From Spirochaetales bacterium (GTDB lineage Bacteria; Spirochaetota; Spirochaetia; SZUA-6), in NCBI GenBank assembly GCA_003233545.1, contig QILZ01000167.1, positions 1 to 9,779 on the forward strand: a stretch of DNA of 9,779 nt, given 5' to 3'. The first letter of the stretch is position 1; every line of letters starts with the position of its first letter. Below, in pieces: positions 1 through 7,400 of the stretch. The translations under genes and the position numbers were made by a program. The notes beneath the pieces were generated by a model. It was not told the DNA's origin. It saw only the letters and a program-made list of their open reading frames with translations, and made no database searches.

Positions 1-1293
1 CAGGTAAATGCGAGTTTCATTGATACCTTTGGTGAACTGCAGAATACGCAAACCGCTTACCGTGAACAGCTTTCCAGACTTTTCGAGTATATCAGTGCGG
101 AAAGAAACGGGAATGCCGCTTCTGTGTTTAAACGTGAACTGCAGGATAGAAATGCCGAACTTTCCACTGTTTTTGATAATTTCGAAAAAAAGTTAAAAAC
201 TACCATAGGACGGTTACGCAGCACATCTCAGAATTTAAGCAGAATAACTTCCGAACTTCAGGAAGGAGTTATGCGGATTCGTATGGTTCCCGTATCACAT
301 ATATTTTCCCGCTTTCCCCGGCTTATTCGTGATCTTTCCGGAAACCTGAAAAAAAAGATACTCCTGCAGATAGAGGGAGAAGAAACGGAACTGGATAAGT
401 CGGTTATAGAAGACCTTCTGGACCCTCTTATTCATTGCGTCAGGAATTCGGTAGATCATGGTATCGAAATGCCAGGGGAACGAAAAAAGGCAGGCAAAGA
501 AGAGGCCGGCCGTATCATATTGAATGCACGTAATGAAGGAAATATGATTATCATAGAGATTTCCGATGACGGCCAGGGGATAAATGTAGAAGCCGTAAAG
601 AAAAAGGCTGTTGAAAGAGGTTTAATTCATCCGGACAAGGATTTAACGGACATCGAGGCTTTTAATCTTATTTTTGAGCCGGGGTTTTCCACCGCATCTA
701 AGGTGACTAATATATCCGGACGCGGTGTCGGGCTGGATGTTGTGCGGAGACAGATAGAAAAATTAAACGGCGTTGTAAGTATTTCTTCCGAGCGCGGGAA
801 AGGCACAAGATTTACAATTAGACTGCCCCTTACACTCGCTATAGTACAGGGCCTCCTCGTTAAGGTTGGGAAAGAAACATATGCAATTCCTATTACTTCC
901 GTTGTGGAAAGCCACAGGGTAAGACAGGAAGACATCAGGATGCTGGACAGCTATGAAGTTTTTGATGTCCGTAAAGATGTTCTTTCGGTATTAAGGTTAA
1001 ACAGACTCTTTAAGATACCCGCTGCTGAAAACAAAACCTACTACTATATTGTTATAGTGGGCAGCGGAGAAAAAAAGGTCGGTTTAATGGTGGATTCCCT
1101 TATCGGCGAGGAGGATGTTGTAATAAAACCTCTCCGTGACAGATATACCAATTCACCCGGTATTGCCGGTGCAACAATTTTAGGTGACGGAACAGTTGCA
1201 CTTATCCTGGATGTTAACCAGCTTCTCGAATTGGGTCTGAAAAATGAAAGGGACGAGAGAGAGCAGCAGGCTGTCGTTTATGGAAAAGTTTAA
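1..1293 (+). CDS. cheA: Chemotaxis histidine kinase CheA, C-terminal 430 residues (5' end outside window)
   Basis: CheA is the cytoplasmic kinase of the chemoreceptor array; it autophosphorylates on a histidine in its P1 domain and passes the phosphate to CheY. The reading frame is open from base 1, so P1 and P2 lie upstream. Residues are numbered from base 1. Residues 1-90 are helical dimerisation domain P3, with a GEL motif at 11-13. P4 (ATPase) begins at MRIRMVP (91-97) and has an N box with N149 (RNSVDHGIE), a G1 box DDGQG (189-193), a GFSTA box (228-232) and the G2 box GRGVGLD (240-246). P5, the CheW-like regulatory domain, runs from about 282 to the end. All visible ATP-binding motifs are intact, so the kinase should be active. 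P3 looks longer than in E. coli CheA: about 80 residues from GEL to MRIRM, against about 43. The stop codon overlaps the next start (TAATG), implying translational coupling with the CheW fusion. Identification is firm; the extended P3 is inferred from a remembered E. coli sequence. Confidence 0.97.
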   Translation, partial: QVNASFIDTFGELQNTQTAYREQLSRLFEYISAERNGNAASVFKRELQDRNAELSTVFDNFEKKLKTTIGRLRSTSQNLSRITSELQEGVMRIRMVPVSHIFSRFPRLIRDLSGNLKKKILLQIEGEETELDKSVIEDLLDPLIHCVRNSVDHGIEMPGERKKAGKEEAGRIILNARNEGNMIIIEISDDGQGINVEAVKKKAVERGLIHPDKDLTDIEAFNLIFEPGFSTASKVTNISGRGVGLDVVRRQIEKLNGVVSISSERGKGTRFTIRLPLTLAIVQGLLVKVGKETYAIPITSVVESHRVRQEDIRMLDSYEVFDVRKDVLSVLRLNRLFKIPAAENKTYYYIVIVGSGEKKVGLMVDSLIGEEDVVIKPLRDRYTNSPGIAGATILGDGTVALILDVNQLLELGLKNERDEREQQAVVYGKV

Positions 1294-2585
1294 TGAGTAA
1301 TACGTCCGAACAGATTATAGAGAAAAAAGCCGCAATAGATTTTAAAATGGTTACATTTTCTATTGCAGGAAAAGAGTATGCAGTAGATATCATGAAGGTA
1401 AAGGAAATATCAAAAGAGCGCAACTTTACCTATGTACCGAATGCTCCGATGTATGTTCTGGGCGTGCACAATCTGAGGGGAGAAATAATTCCGGTTATAG
1501 ACCTTCGAAAGATGTTCCATCTACCTGTTAATGAAACGGAGGGCAGCGAAGAAGATGTCCTTATCCTGTCTGTGGAGGATCTTACACTCGGGATCGTAGT
1601 AGATTCCATAGACAGAGTTGTCGGAATATCCAAAGAACAGGTGCAGGAGCCCCATCCTTTATTCGGCGATGTAAATATAAGGTATATAAGCGGAGTTGTC
1701 GATACAGGCGGAACGATGTACGTTATTCTCGATGTGGAAAGAATATTCGGCAAAGAGGAAGTCCTTGCCGAATCTCATATGGAGAAGGTGCCGGAAAAAA
1801 CATTACCGGTTAAGACTATTATCTCCGAAAGCGGCATTAAAGAGCTTACACTTCAATTTATTACGGAAACTCTGAGTGCTTTACAATCCTTTCACGTTAC
1901 GGATTTAAATATCGCATGGGTAAAAAGACGTTACAAGGAATGGAAAAATATAAGAGAAACAGAGAATCTTAAGCTGCAACTGGAAAATATCCAGGATGCG
2001 GATGATTTCTTAAAGCCCTTCTATTCACCTTATACCGGTGTCTTGTGGGGGGACGACTATAAGGACAGCATCCATAAGCTTATCGGCGAAAAAGAGCACG
2101 GTATAATGCACGTTTGGAACTCAGGATGCGGGAAGGGTTACGAAGCTTATTCCATTGTGTGTATTCTGAAGAGTGGATTTCCCGGCAGCAATATTAAGGT
2201 ATGGGCTTCCGATAACGATTTGCTGAATATTTCATCGGCACCGAATCTTGTTCTTAATCGTGATCAAATTCCTGCATATATTAAAGAAGGAGATTTTGTG
2301 GAAAAAGGGCAGGGCGGTTTCCGGTTTAAACGGGAAGTAAAGGATGCGATAGTCTTTGAATATCACAATATTACAAATAGAAATGAATATCCCGAGGCGG
2401 ATATAATTATTGCAAGGGATATACTCTCGTTTCTTGACATAGACAGTCAGACTCGAATATTACAGGAGTTTAAGAACGGACTTAAGGATGACGGTATATT
2501 GATATTGGGTTCTAATGAAATTCCCCCGGAGAGGGACTGGTTCCGGATGGAAGAAGGCAGCCTGACAGCGTATAAGAAAGCATAA
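1293..2585 (+). CDS. cheW: CheW-CheR-like fusion, chemoreceptor array coupling protein
   Basis: This 430-residue protein is far longer than a plain CheW (about 150-170). Residues 16-155 are a CheW domain, with the VLGVHNLRGEIIPVIDLR segment at 55-72. After a linker, residues about 185-428 follow the CheR methyltransferase pattern: VWNSGCGKGYEAYS (274-287) matches the CheR SAM loop (VWSAACSTGEEPYS), WASDND (304-309) the acidic SAM site, ADIIIARDILSFLD (369-382) the DxIxCRNVLxYF segment, and GILILGSNE (401-409) the late GxLxLGxxE strand. Key CheR features are altered: the N-terminal TxFFR motif is replaced by an SPYTGVLWGD segment near 245-254, and the usual RN is RD (375-376). Methyltransferase activity is therefore doubtful. 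A variant CheW-CheR-like protein is known in Treponema denticola, where it maintains array order. The ATG overlaps the cheA stop by one base, with only a weak GGAAA (1282-1286) as ribosome site, so expression is probably coupled to cheA. Confidence 0.93.
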   Translation: MSNTSEQIIEKKAAIDFKMVTFSIAGKEYAVDIMKVKEISKERNFTYVPNAPMYVLGVHNLRGEIIPVIDLRKMFHLPVNETEGSEEDVLILSVEDLTLGIVVDSIDRVVGISKEQVQEPHPLFGDVNIRYISGVVDTGGTMYVILDVERIFGKEEVLAESHMEKVPEKTLPVKTIISESGIKELTLQFITETLSALQSFHVTDLNIAWVKRRYKEWKNIRETENLKLQLENIQDADDFLKPFYSPYTGVLWGDDYKDSIHKLIGEKEHGIMHVWNSGCGKGYEAYSIVCILKSGFPGSNIKVWASDNDLLNISSAPNLVLNRDQIPAYIKEGDFVEKGQGGFRFKREVKDAIVFEYHNITNRNEYPEADIIIARDILSFLDIDSQTRILQEFKNGLKDDGILILGSNEIPPERDWFRMEEGSLTAYKKA

Positions 2586-2618
2586 GCACAGGCAACATTA
2601 TGGAAAGGAGTTTAAAAA

Positions 2619-3083
2619 ATGCGGGTTGAATATATTAATCCATTTGTAGAAGCTGCGTTTAATATTTTAAAAGAGGTTCTTGGAACGGAGATAACCAGGG
2701 GGGAGCTTTACTTAAAATCATCTTCGCAGCCTGTACTGGGCGTTACTGCTATTGTAGGTTTAACCGGTGATGTGGAAGGAAGAGTTCTCTTTGATATGTC
2801 AAAAGAAACGGCACTTGCAATAGCTTCCGCTATGAATGGTGAGGAAATGACCAAACTGGATGATCTTGCCAAAGCGACGATAAATGAACTGGCAAATATG
2901 ATAACAGCCCAATCGGTTACGAAATTGTCCGATCTCGGATATAAATTCAATATTACTCCGCCTGCAATTTTTACAGGCGAAAAAATGGAAGTTTCGGATG
3001 TTTCCATAGAGGCTCTTATTGTTCCTATCGAGATGCCGCTTGGTAAGCTCGAGATTAATGTCGCGGTAAAGGAAAAAGATTAG
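2619..3083 (+). CDS. cheX: CheY-P phosphatase CheX
   Basis: A 154-residue cytoplasmic protein of the CheX family, which dephosphorylates CheY-P and so ends the motor signal. The family's catalytic ExxN signature is present as E90-L-A-N93 in the helix NELANMITAQS (89-99). The start MRVEYINPFVEAAFNIL and the glycine-containing strand VGLTGDVEGRVLFDM are typical of CheX. In spirochaetes CheX takes the place that CheZ has in enteric bacteria. The start is well fixed: AAGGAG at 2605-2610 lies 8 bases before the ATG. The gene sits 33 bases after the CheW-CheR fusion and 19 bases before cheY, so substrate and phosphatase are made from one transcript. One CheX domain is visible, of normal length, with no anomalies. 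The identification is confident from motif and position. Confidence 0.94.
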   Translation: MRVEYINPFVEAAFNILKEVLGTEITRGELYLKSSSQPVLGVTAIVGLTGDVEGRVLFDMSKETALAIASAMNGEEMTKLDDLAKATINELANMITAQSVTKLSDLGYKFNITPPAIFTGEKMEVSDVSIEALIVPIEMPLGKLEINVAVKEKD

Positions 3084-3102
3084 CAGAATAGGGGGGATAG
3101 AA

Positions 3103-3543
3103 ATGAAAACAAAGACCGACTTTCCGAGTATCAATGAACGTACGCCGGAGGGACGCAAACCGGACGGAACATCTTATAGAGTATTGCTCGTCGATGATTC
3201 TATGTTCGTAAAAAAACAAATTGCACAGATCTTAAGTTCCGAAGGATTCGAGATAGTAGGTACTGCATCTGACGGTGCGGAAGGGCTGGAAAAATACAAG
3301 GAACTTTATCCGAATGTCGATCTGGTAACTATGGACATAACTATGCCGAAAATGGATGGTATTGCATCTCTTGAAAAGATTATAGAATTTGATAAAAATG
3401 CACGGGTAATTATGGTAAGTGCTCTCGGAAAACAGGACCTGGTAAAAAAAGCCCTTCTTATCGGTGCCAAGAATTATATTGTAAAACCTCTCGACAGAAA
3501 AAAGGTTCTGGAAAGAGTTTTACTTGTTCTAAAAAAATCTTAA
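3103..3543 (+). CDS. cheY: Chemotaxis response regulator CheY
   Basis: A single receiver domain of 146 residues with no output domain, so it acts by diffusing to the flagellar switch. All receiver residues are present: acidic pair D31-D32 (LLVDDSMF), phosphoacceptor D78 (VTMDITMP), S106 (MVSALG), an aromatic switch residue Y125 and K128 (NYIVKPL). An N-terminal tail of about 25 charged residues precedes the first strand. It is kept because the best ribosome site, a GGGGGGA run at 3091-3097, lies just before the 3103 ATG and no closer start has a site. It is the last clear gene of the chemotaxis operon, directly after its phosphatase gene cheX. The predicted phosphodonor is the CheA encoded upstream. 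I see no strong terminator in the 93 bases downstream, so the transcript may continue into the next small gene. Confidence 0.96.
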   Translation: MKTKTDFPSINERTPEGRKPDGTSYRVLLVDDSMFVKKQIAQILSSEGFEIVGTASDGAEGLEKYKELYPNVDLVTMDITMPKMDGIASLEKIIEFDKNARVIMVSALGKQDLVKKALLIGAKNYIVKPLDRKKVLERVLLVLKKS

Positions 3544-3636
3544 ATATTTTATATAAAATCGAACTAAATCCGATAATATAAATGAAGGACACTTCTAACT
3601 CCATCTAAAAAGTGAACTATATATTTTGGAGGAAAT

Positions 3637-3903
3637 ATGGATTGGATTAATGAATTGGTAAAGATGGAGATACTATTACGAAAAGATTTAAACAGGCTCA
3701 ATAAAGTTAAGGGTGATGATGAAGATACCGCATTAATCCGTTCCCTCTTAAGACGGATGATAACCGTCAGAGTCAGGGGGATAGATTTAATACTGGATGA
3801 TTATCTGTGCGGCAGAAATGAATTCGAGAGAGATATCATGGAGTATCAGGCAAGACTTAATCTTCCTGTGTTTAGTCATCTTAAAGGCGTTACACTGTCT
3901 TAA
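3637..3903 (+). CDS. Small helical protein of unknown function (88 aa)
   Basis: I do not recognise this protein. It is charged, lacks a signal peptide or membrane segment, and looks almost wholly alpha-helical (for example DWINELVKMEILLRKDLNRL at 2-21, then ALIRSLLRRMITVRVRGIDL near 32-51, then a shorter acidic helix). One cysteine is present, in DDYLCGRNEF. It is considered real because GGAGG at 3628-3632 precedes the ATG with a short 4-base spacer, codon use resembles its neighbours, and it fills the gap between cheY and the lipoprotein gene in the same direction. It lies 93 bases after cheY, in an AT-rich spacer with no convincing promoter or terminator, so it could be the tail of the chemotaxis operon. 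A link to chemotaxis or motility is only positional. Confidence 0.75.
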   Translation: MDWINELVKMEILLRKDLNRLNKVKGDDEDTALIRSLLRRMITVRVRGIDLILDDYLCGRNEFERDIMEYQARLNLPVFSHLKGVTLS

Positions 3904-3913
3904 AAATAAATAA

Positions 3914-3941
3914 TGTTGAATATTCTTTCGTGTGTTATACT
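3914..3941 (+). promoter_or_regulatory. Candidate extended -10 promoter for the lipoprotein gene
   Basis: TATACT at 3936-3941 is preceded by TG one base earlier (3933-3934), giving an extended -10 element. The -35 region is poor: TGTTGA at 3914-3919 with a 16-base spacer. A start at about 3948 would place the AGGAGG ribosome site (3949-3954) at the very 5' end of the mRNA, which is unusually short, so the call is tentative. Confidence 0.4.
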
Positions 3942-3959
3942 TGATTGCAGGAGGAAAAT

Positions 3960-4364
3960 ATGAAAAAGTTTGTTTATACTGTACTCGGAATTCTTCTTGT
4001 CTTAATAATCGCTTCATGTGCCGCGAAAGTATATACGAGAGTTCTTGTTTTTAAGAGTGAAAATACAAAGTTAAGAATTAAAGAGACACTTACACTCAAC
4101 AATGAGAAATTCCGGTTTGTAAAGGAGACAGTAAAAGGAAAGGCTGTTTTCGAAGGAACTTTCAGAGAAAAAAAGAATCAGTGGATTTTTGAGATTAAAC
4201 ATTTTAAACCGGTAAATGCTGCAGACAGGTTTTTTAATCCTCCGATTATCTATGTATATGCAGTTCGAAAATATGCAGGCGGAGTTATTTTTAACAGCCC
4301 GAAGGTTAAAGGAGCAAGATCTCCGCTTCAGTTTATAATGCGCGGCTCTTTCTCTGCCAAATAG
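3960..4364 (+). CDS. Small predicted lipoprotein of unknown function
   Basis: A 134-residue protein with a clear type II signal peptide: MKK, a hydrophobic core (FVYTVLGILLVLII) and the lipobox IASC with the lipidated cysteine at residue 20. The mature part (about 115 residues) is rich in beta-strand-forming and basic residues (for example KVYTRVLVFKSENTKLRIKE and FRFVKETVKGKAVFEGTF) and has no domain I recognise. It is expected in the periplasm, anchored to a membrane. The ATG at 3960 is chosen over an in-frame TTG at 3945 because AGGAGG at 3949-3954 sits 5 bases before it and because the signal peptide then begins properly with MKK. The gene lies 56 bases after the 88-residue ORF and may have its own promoter. 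Membership of the lipoprotein class is confident; the function is unknown. Confidence 0.85.
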   Translation: MKKFVYTVLGILLVLIIASCAAKVYTRVLVFKSENTKLRIKETLTLNNEKFRFVKETVKGKAVFEGTFREKKNQWIFEIKHFKPVNAADRFFNPPIIYVYAVRKYAGGVIFNSPKVKGARSPLQFIMRGSFSAK

Positions 4365-4371
4365 TAAAGGC

Positions 4372-4385
4372 TTTAGTTGACTAAA
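4372..4385. repeat. Perfect inverted repeat overlapping a -35 element
   Basis: TTTAGT-TG-ACTAAA is a perfect 6-base inverted repeat with a 2-base centre. It overlaps the TTGACT -35 element (4377-4382) of the promoter upstream of the 1341-residue gene. Its position would suit the operator of a dimeric repressor. A repeat this short can arise by chance, so only its location makes it notable. Confidence 0.35.
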
Positions 4386-4405
4386 TATATCCTGTAAACT
4401 ATTTT
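4377..4405 (+). promoter_or_regulatory. Candidate sigma-70-type promoter of the 1341-aa gene
   Basis: TTGACT (4377-4382) and TATTTT (4400-4405) are separated by 17 bases and match the consensus at 5 and 4 of 6 positions respectively. Transcription would begin about 6-7 bases past the -10, at 4411-4413. That coincides with the GTG start codon at 4413 and suggests a leaderless or near-leaderless mRNA. Confidence 0.5.
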
Positions 4406-4412
4406 TTACTCT

Positions 4413-7400
4413 GTGCAAGACAATATCTTTTTAAAACTAATTACTGAAAACGAAATACGCCTGACCGAATACCTGCATAAAATAGAGGAACTATTTAAAG
4501 AAGGTATTAATATAGATGATCTCCTGAACGCGGTTTCTGCCGGAAGGGCAAAACCTGATGTTTCATTGTACTCCTATGCCATGGAATCCGCTTCTAAGAA
4601 GGGTTTTTATAATGCGGAAGTTATACTTTTAAAAAACGGAAAACAAATAAAAGGATTTGCAGAGGATATCGAGGGAGTGGTTAATTCCTCGATAAAAGCT
4701 GCACAGGCAGCGATTGGTGAGGGCCGTTTTGTTCTTAATACGAATCATCCCATAGAAATAAGGATGGTTGCCCACAGAATAGAAGGACTTGTCGAAGTAA
4801 CCATTCAGGTTGATGATACCGGTACCGGAAAAACATTTATCGGCTCATTTGTAGATTATGATATCATGGGTGCTGCAATTAATGCGTTTATCGATGCGAT
4901 TAATCAGGCACTCGATCCCGAAACAGGTTCCAGGGGACTTGAACATTCATTTAAATCTCTTATACATGATCCGGATACAAAAAATATTTTGAATATCGAT
5001 AATAATTATGTTCATTTTAAAGAGCCGCCGGGCAAAGAAACCATACGTGCGGTATTTTATATGCTTTCCGCACTTCACAGCAGCAGTGAGGTCCCGCTAT
5101 ATGAGATTGCAATAGAAACGATTTTCCAGTCGGTTATTAAAAAAACAAAGAGAGATCCCACAAGTATTATTACTCATACCCTGGAAACGTACAGTTACGT
5201 GCGTGCGGAAGCCTGGGATATATTAAAAGATCTTATCCACAGGGAAGAGACTGAAAATGTTATTATTTTTCATTTCAGAGAAATAAATCGTATGCTGGAT
5301 GCTTTCGACAGGTTAGGTTCCGATCATACCCGTCAGCTCCTGACGGTTTTGGGTGTGTACTTTTTAGATGCAATAGTGGAAAAAGCGGAGGATCATATAG
5401 AACACAGATTGTCCGACTTAGCTTTTGTTTTTGAAAATATTACGGCCGAACAGGTAGAGAAGCTTTACGGCGCCTATAAGATTATACGTGTCGGTGCAAC
5501 ACGCATAATCTTAGATGGTTTCCGGAGTTCCTTTGCAATACGTCCGGCAATCGATCTTATTAAGAATCTTACATCGATCAAAATCGATGATTTGAAAAAT
5601 TCTCTATCCCTGCTGGAAAAAAGTTCGTTTCTTTTATCCAGGGAAGATCTCGTTTCCGCACTTTTAAAAGATTTCCACTGGTCACTTTTCTTTGTTCTGG
5701 AAATTACGGAAAAAAAGTTAAAAAAATGGAAATATTTAACGGAAGGGAGGCTTTCGTATTTACAGGAAGACCTGGTAATACTGTTTAACGAAAATCCTTC
5801 GCAGGCGGTAAGGGATTTTCGAAAAATAATAGAAATGGATGTTGAAAAGGTACGCAAAGTACTTGAGAACGGAAATTTGTACGTACCTCTTCATAACCTG
5901 GAAGATTTTCTTAAAAACAAGAATCTTTCTTTCGGACAGGATTCCATGTGTAATTACTGTGAATCGGGTGCTTTTCATATATCGATCGATGAAAAACAAT
6001 CCCTGCCGGGTTTAATGATGCGGGAGATGCGGCTTACACCTCCGGTAGCCGGCATTCCCGAACTGCTCGGCGGTAATATAGTTTTTGACGGCTGGGAATC
6101 CAGCGGACTAAATAAAATATGTGATAAAAAAGAACTATCGCCCATAAGGGAGATACATAATTCCGGGCTTGCCGATACATTTCATAAAATAGGACAGAAG
6201 GATGAATACAAGGGACCCTATCCTGAAAAACCCGCTCTGCACAGAAATAAAAGAGGAATTCTGATTGCCCGCGATGCTGTCCGCCAGTTGTATGAGGATA
6301 AGTATGTTATTACTACAGGTTACGGCATTAACTTAAATACATGGATTCCCTTTGGTTATAAAGATGATAAAACAACGGAAATTTCCGGGTATCATGTAAA
6401 ACCATTCGGCATAGGTATAAAAGTGCATGATGTATACTCTTCCGGAGATAACTATCTGGGTTCCCGGTTGACGTTGTTTACGTATGATCCGTATAAAAAG
6501 GAAATGTGTAATACCAGGCTCCTTTCCAGGAGAGAAGCGGATATTCTTGCATTTATTCTGGATTATGAGAATCTTTTCAGTATTGTTCTGCGGCTGGCAT
6601 TTTTTGTGCGCGAAGGAATGATTAATGAACCTTTAAAGTGGCTTAAAAAAGTACCGTCGAATCTAAAGGATTCTGTTGTTAAAGGTGAAGAAGGCATAAA
6701 TTCATTATCGTATCATTTAAAGAGACTGCTCTTTCTTCCCTTTGTTCAGGATATGTTTGCAAAAGAAGGTCTTTTTATTTCATATATTAAAAAAGCATAT
6801 CCCTATTTAAGCCGCCCGAAACTAACGGATCCGGAGAAGTTGATTAAGGATAAAAAGATCGGTGCAAAACTTATACTCTTTTTTCAGAAGAGAAAGAAGA
6901 GAGTTAAATATTTCAGTTCCAGAGACGGCTTTGTTGTAATTCTGCCTGATTTTAAAAAAACACGATTCGGTCTTTACAGCAGGAAAGGTGTGTCGGTTAT
7001 CGGCACCATGCTTAATTCGCTTCCCGAATATTTTTCGGGAAAGATATTCTGGGGCATACCGGCTAAAAACGGTTACTATGTTAGTGTGATGACCTGTAGA
7101 AACGGCAAAAGAGGGGCGGATAATCTTTTGTCCGGGAAAGAACTTTTAAATGCACTTATTAATATGGAGAATGCATCGGAAGACCTTGCGAAAATGGCAG
7201 AAGGGATGAAGATTCAGTTATCCTTTTCGATTGAAAACCATCATATATTTTATGGCACGCGTACCATTTACGGGCTTAAAACGAGATTTTTTATCGATGT
7301 AAAGAAACATCAAAAAAAGCGCAGAGGTGTTTATTATGTCGGCAAGGAAATTGCCAGAGGTAATGTTGTTACAAAAGGTCCTGTAACAACCGGATGGATA

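Noticed and set aside
8..196. 62-residue plus-strand ORF at the window start
   Set aside because: It overlaps the open cheA frame, which continues to base 1 with clear P3 sequence; this is an out-of-frame shadow.
3546..3559. 14-base palindrome ATTTTATATAAAAT after cheY
   Set aside because: It is made only of A and T in a very AT-rich spacer, with no T tract after it; it is probably chance and not a terminator.
3572..3577. GATAAT as a -10 for the 88-residue gene
   Set aside because: No acceptable -35 lies 16-18 bases upstream, so I did not list it as a promoter.
3945..3959. TTG start giving five more residues to the lipoprotein
   Set aside because: That start would lie upstream of the AGGAGG site, while the ATG at 3960 has correct spacing and begins a normal signal peptide.
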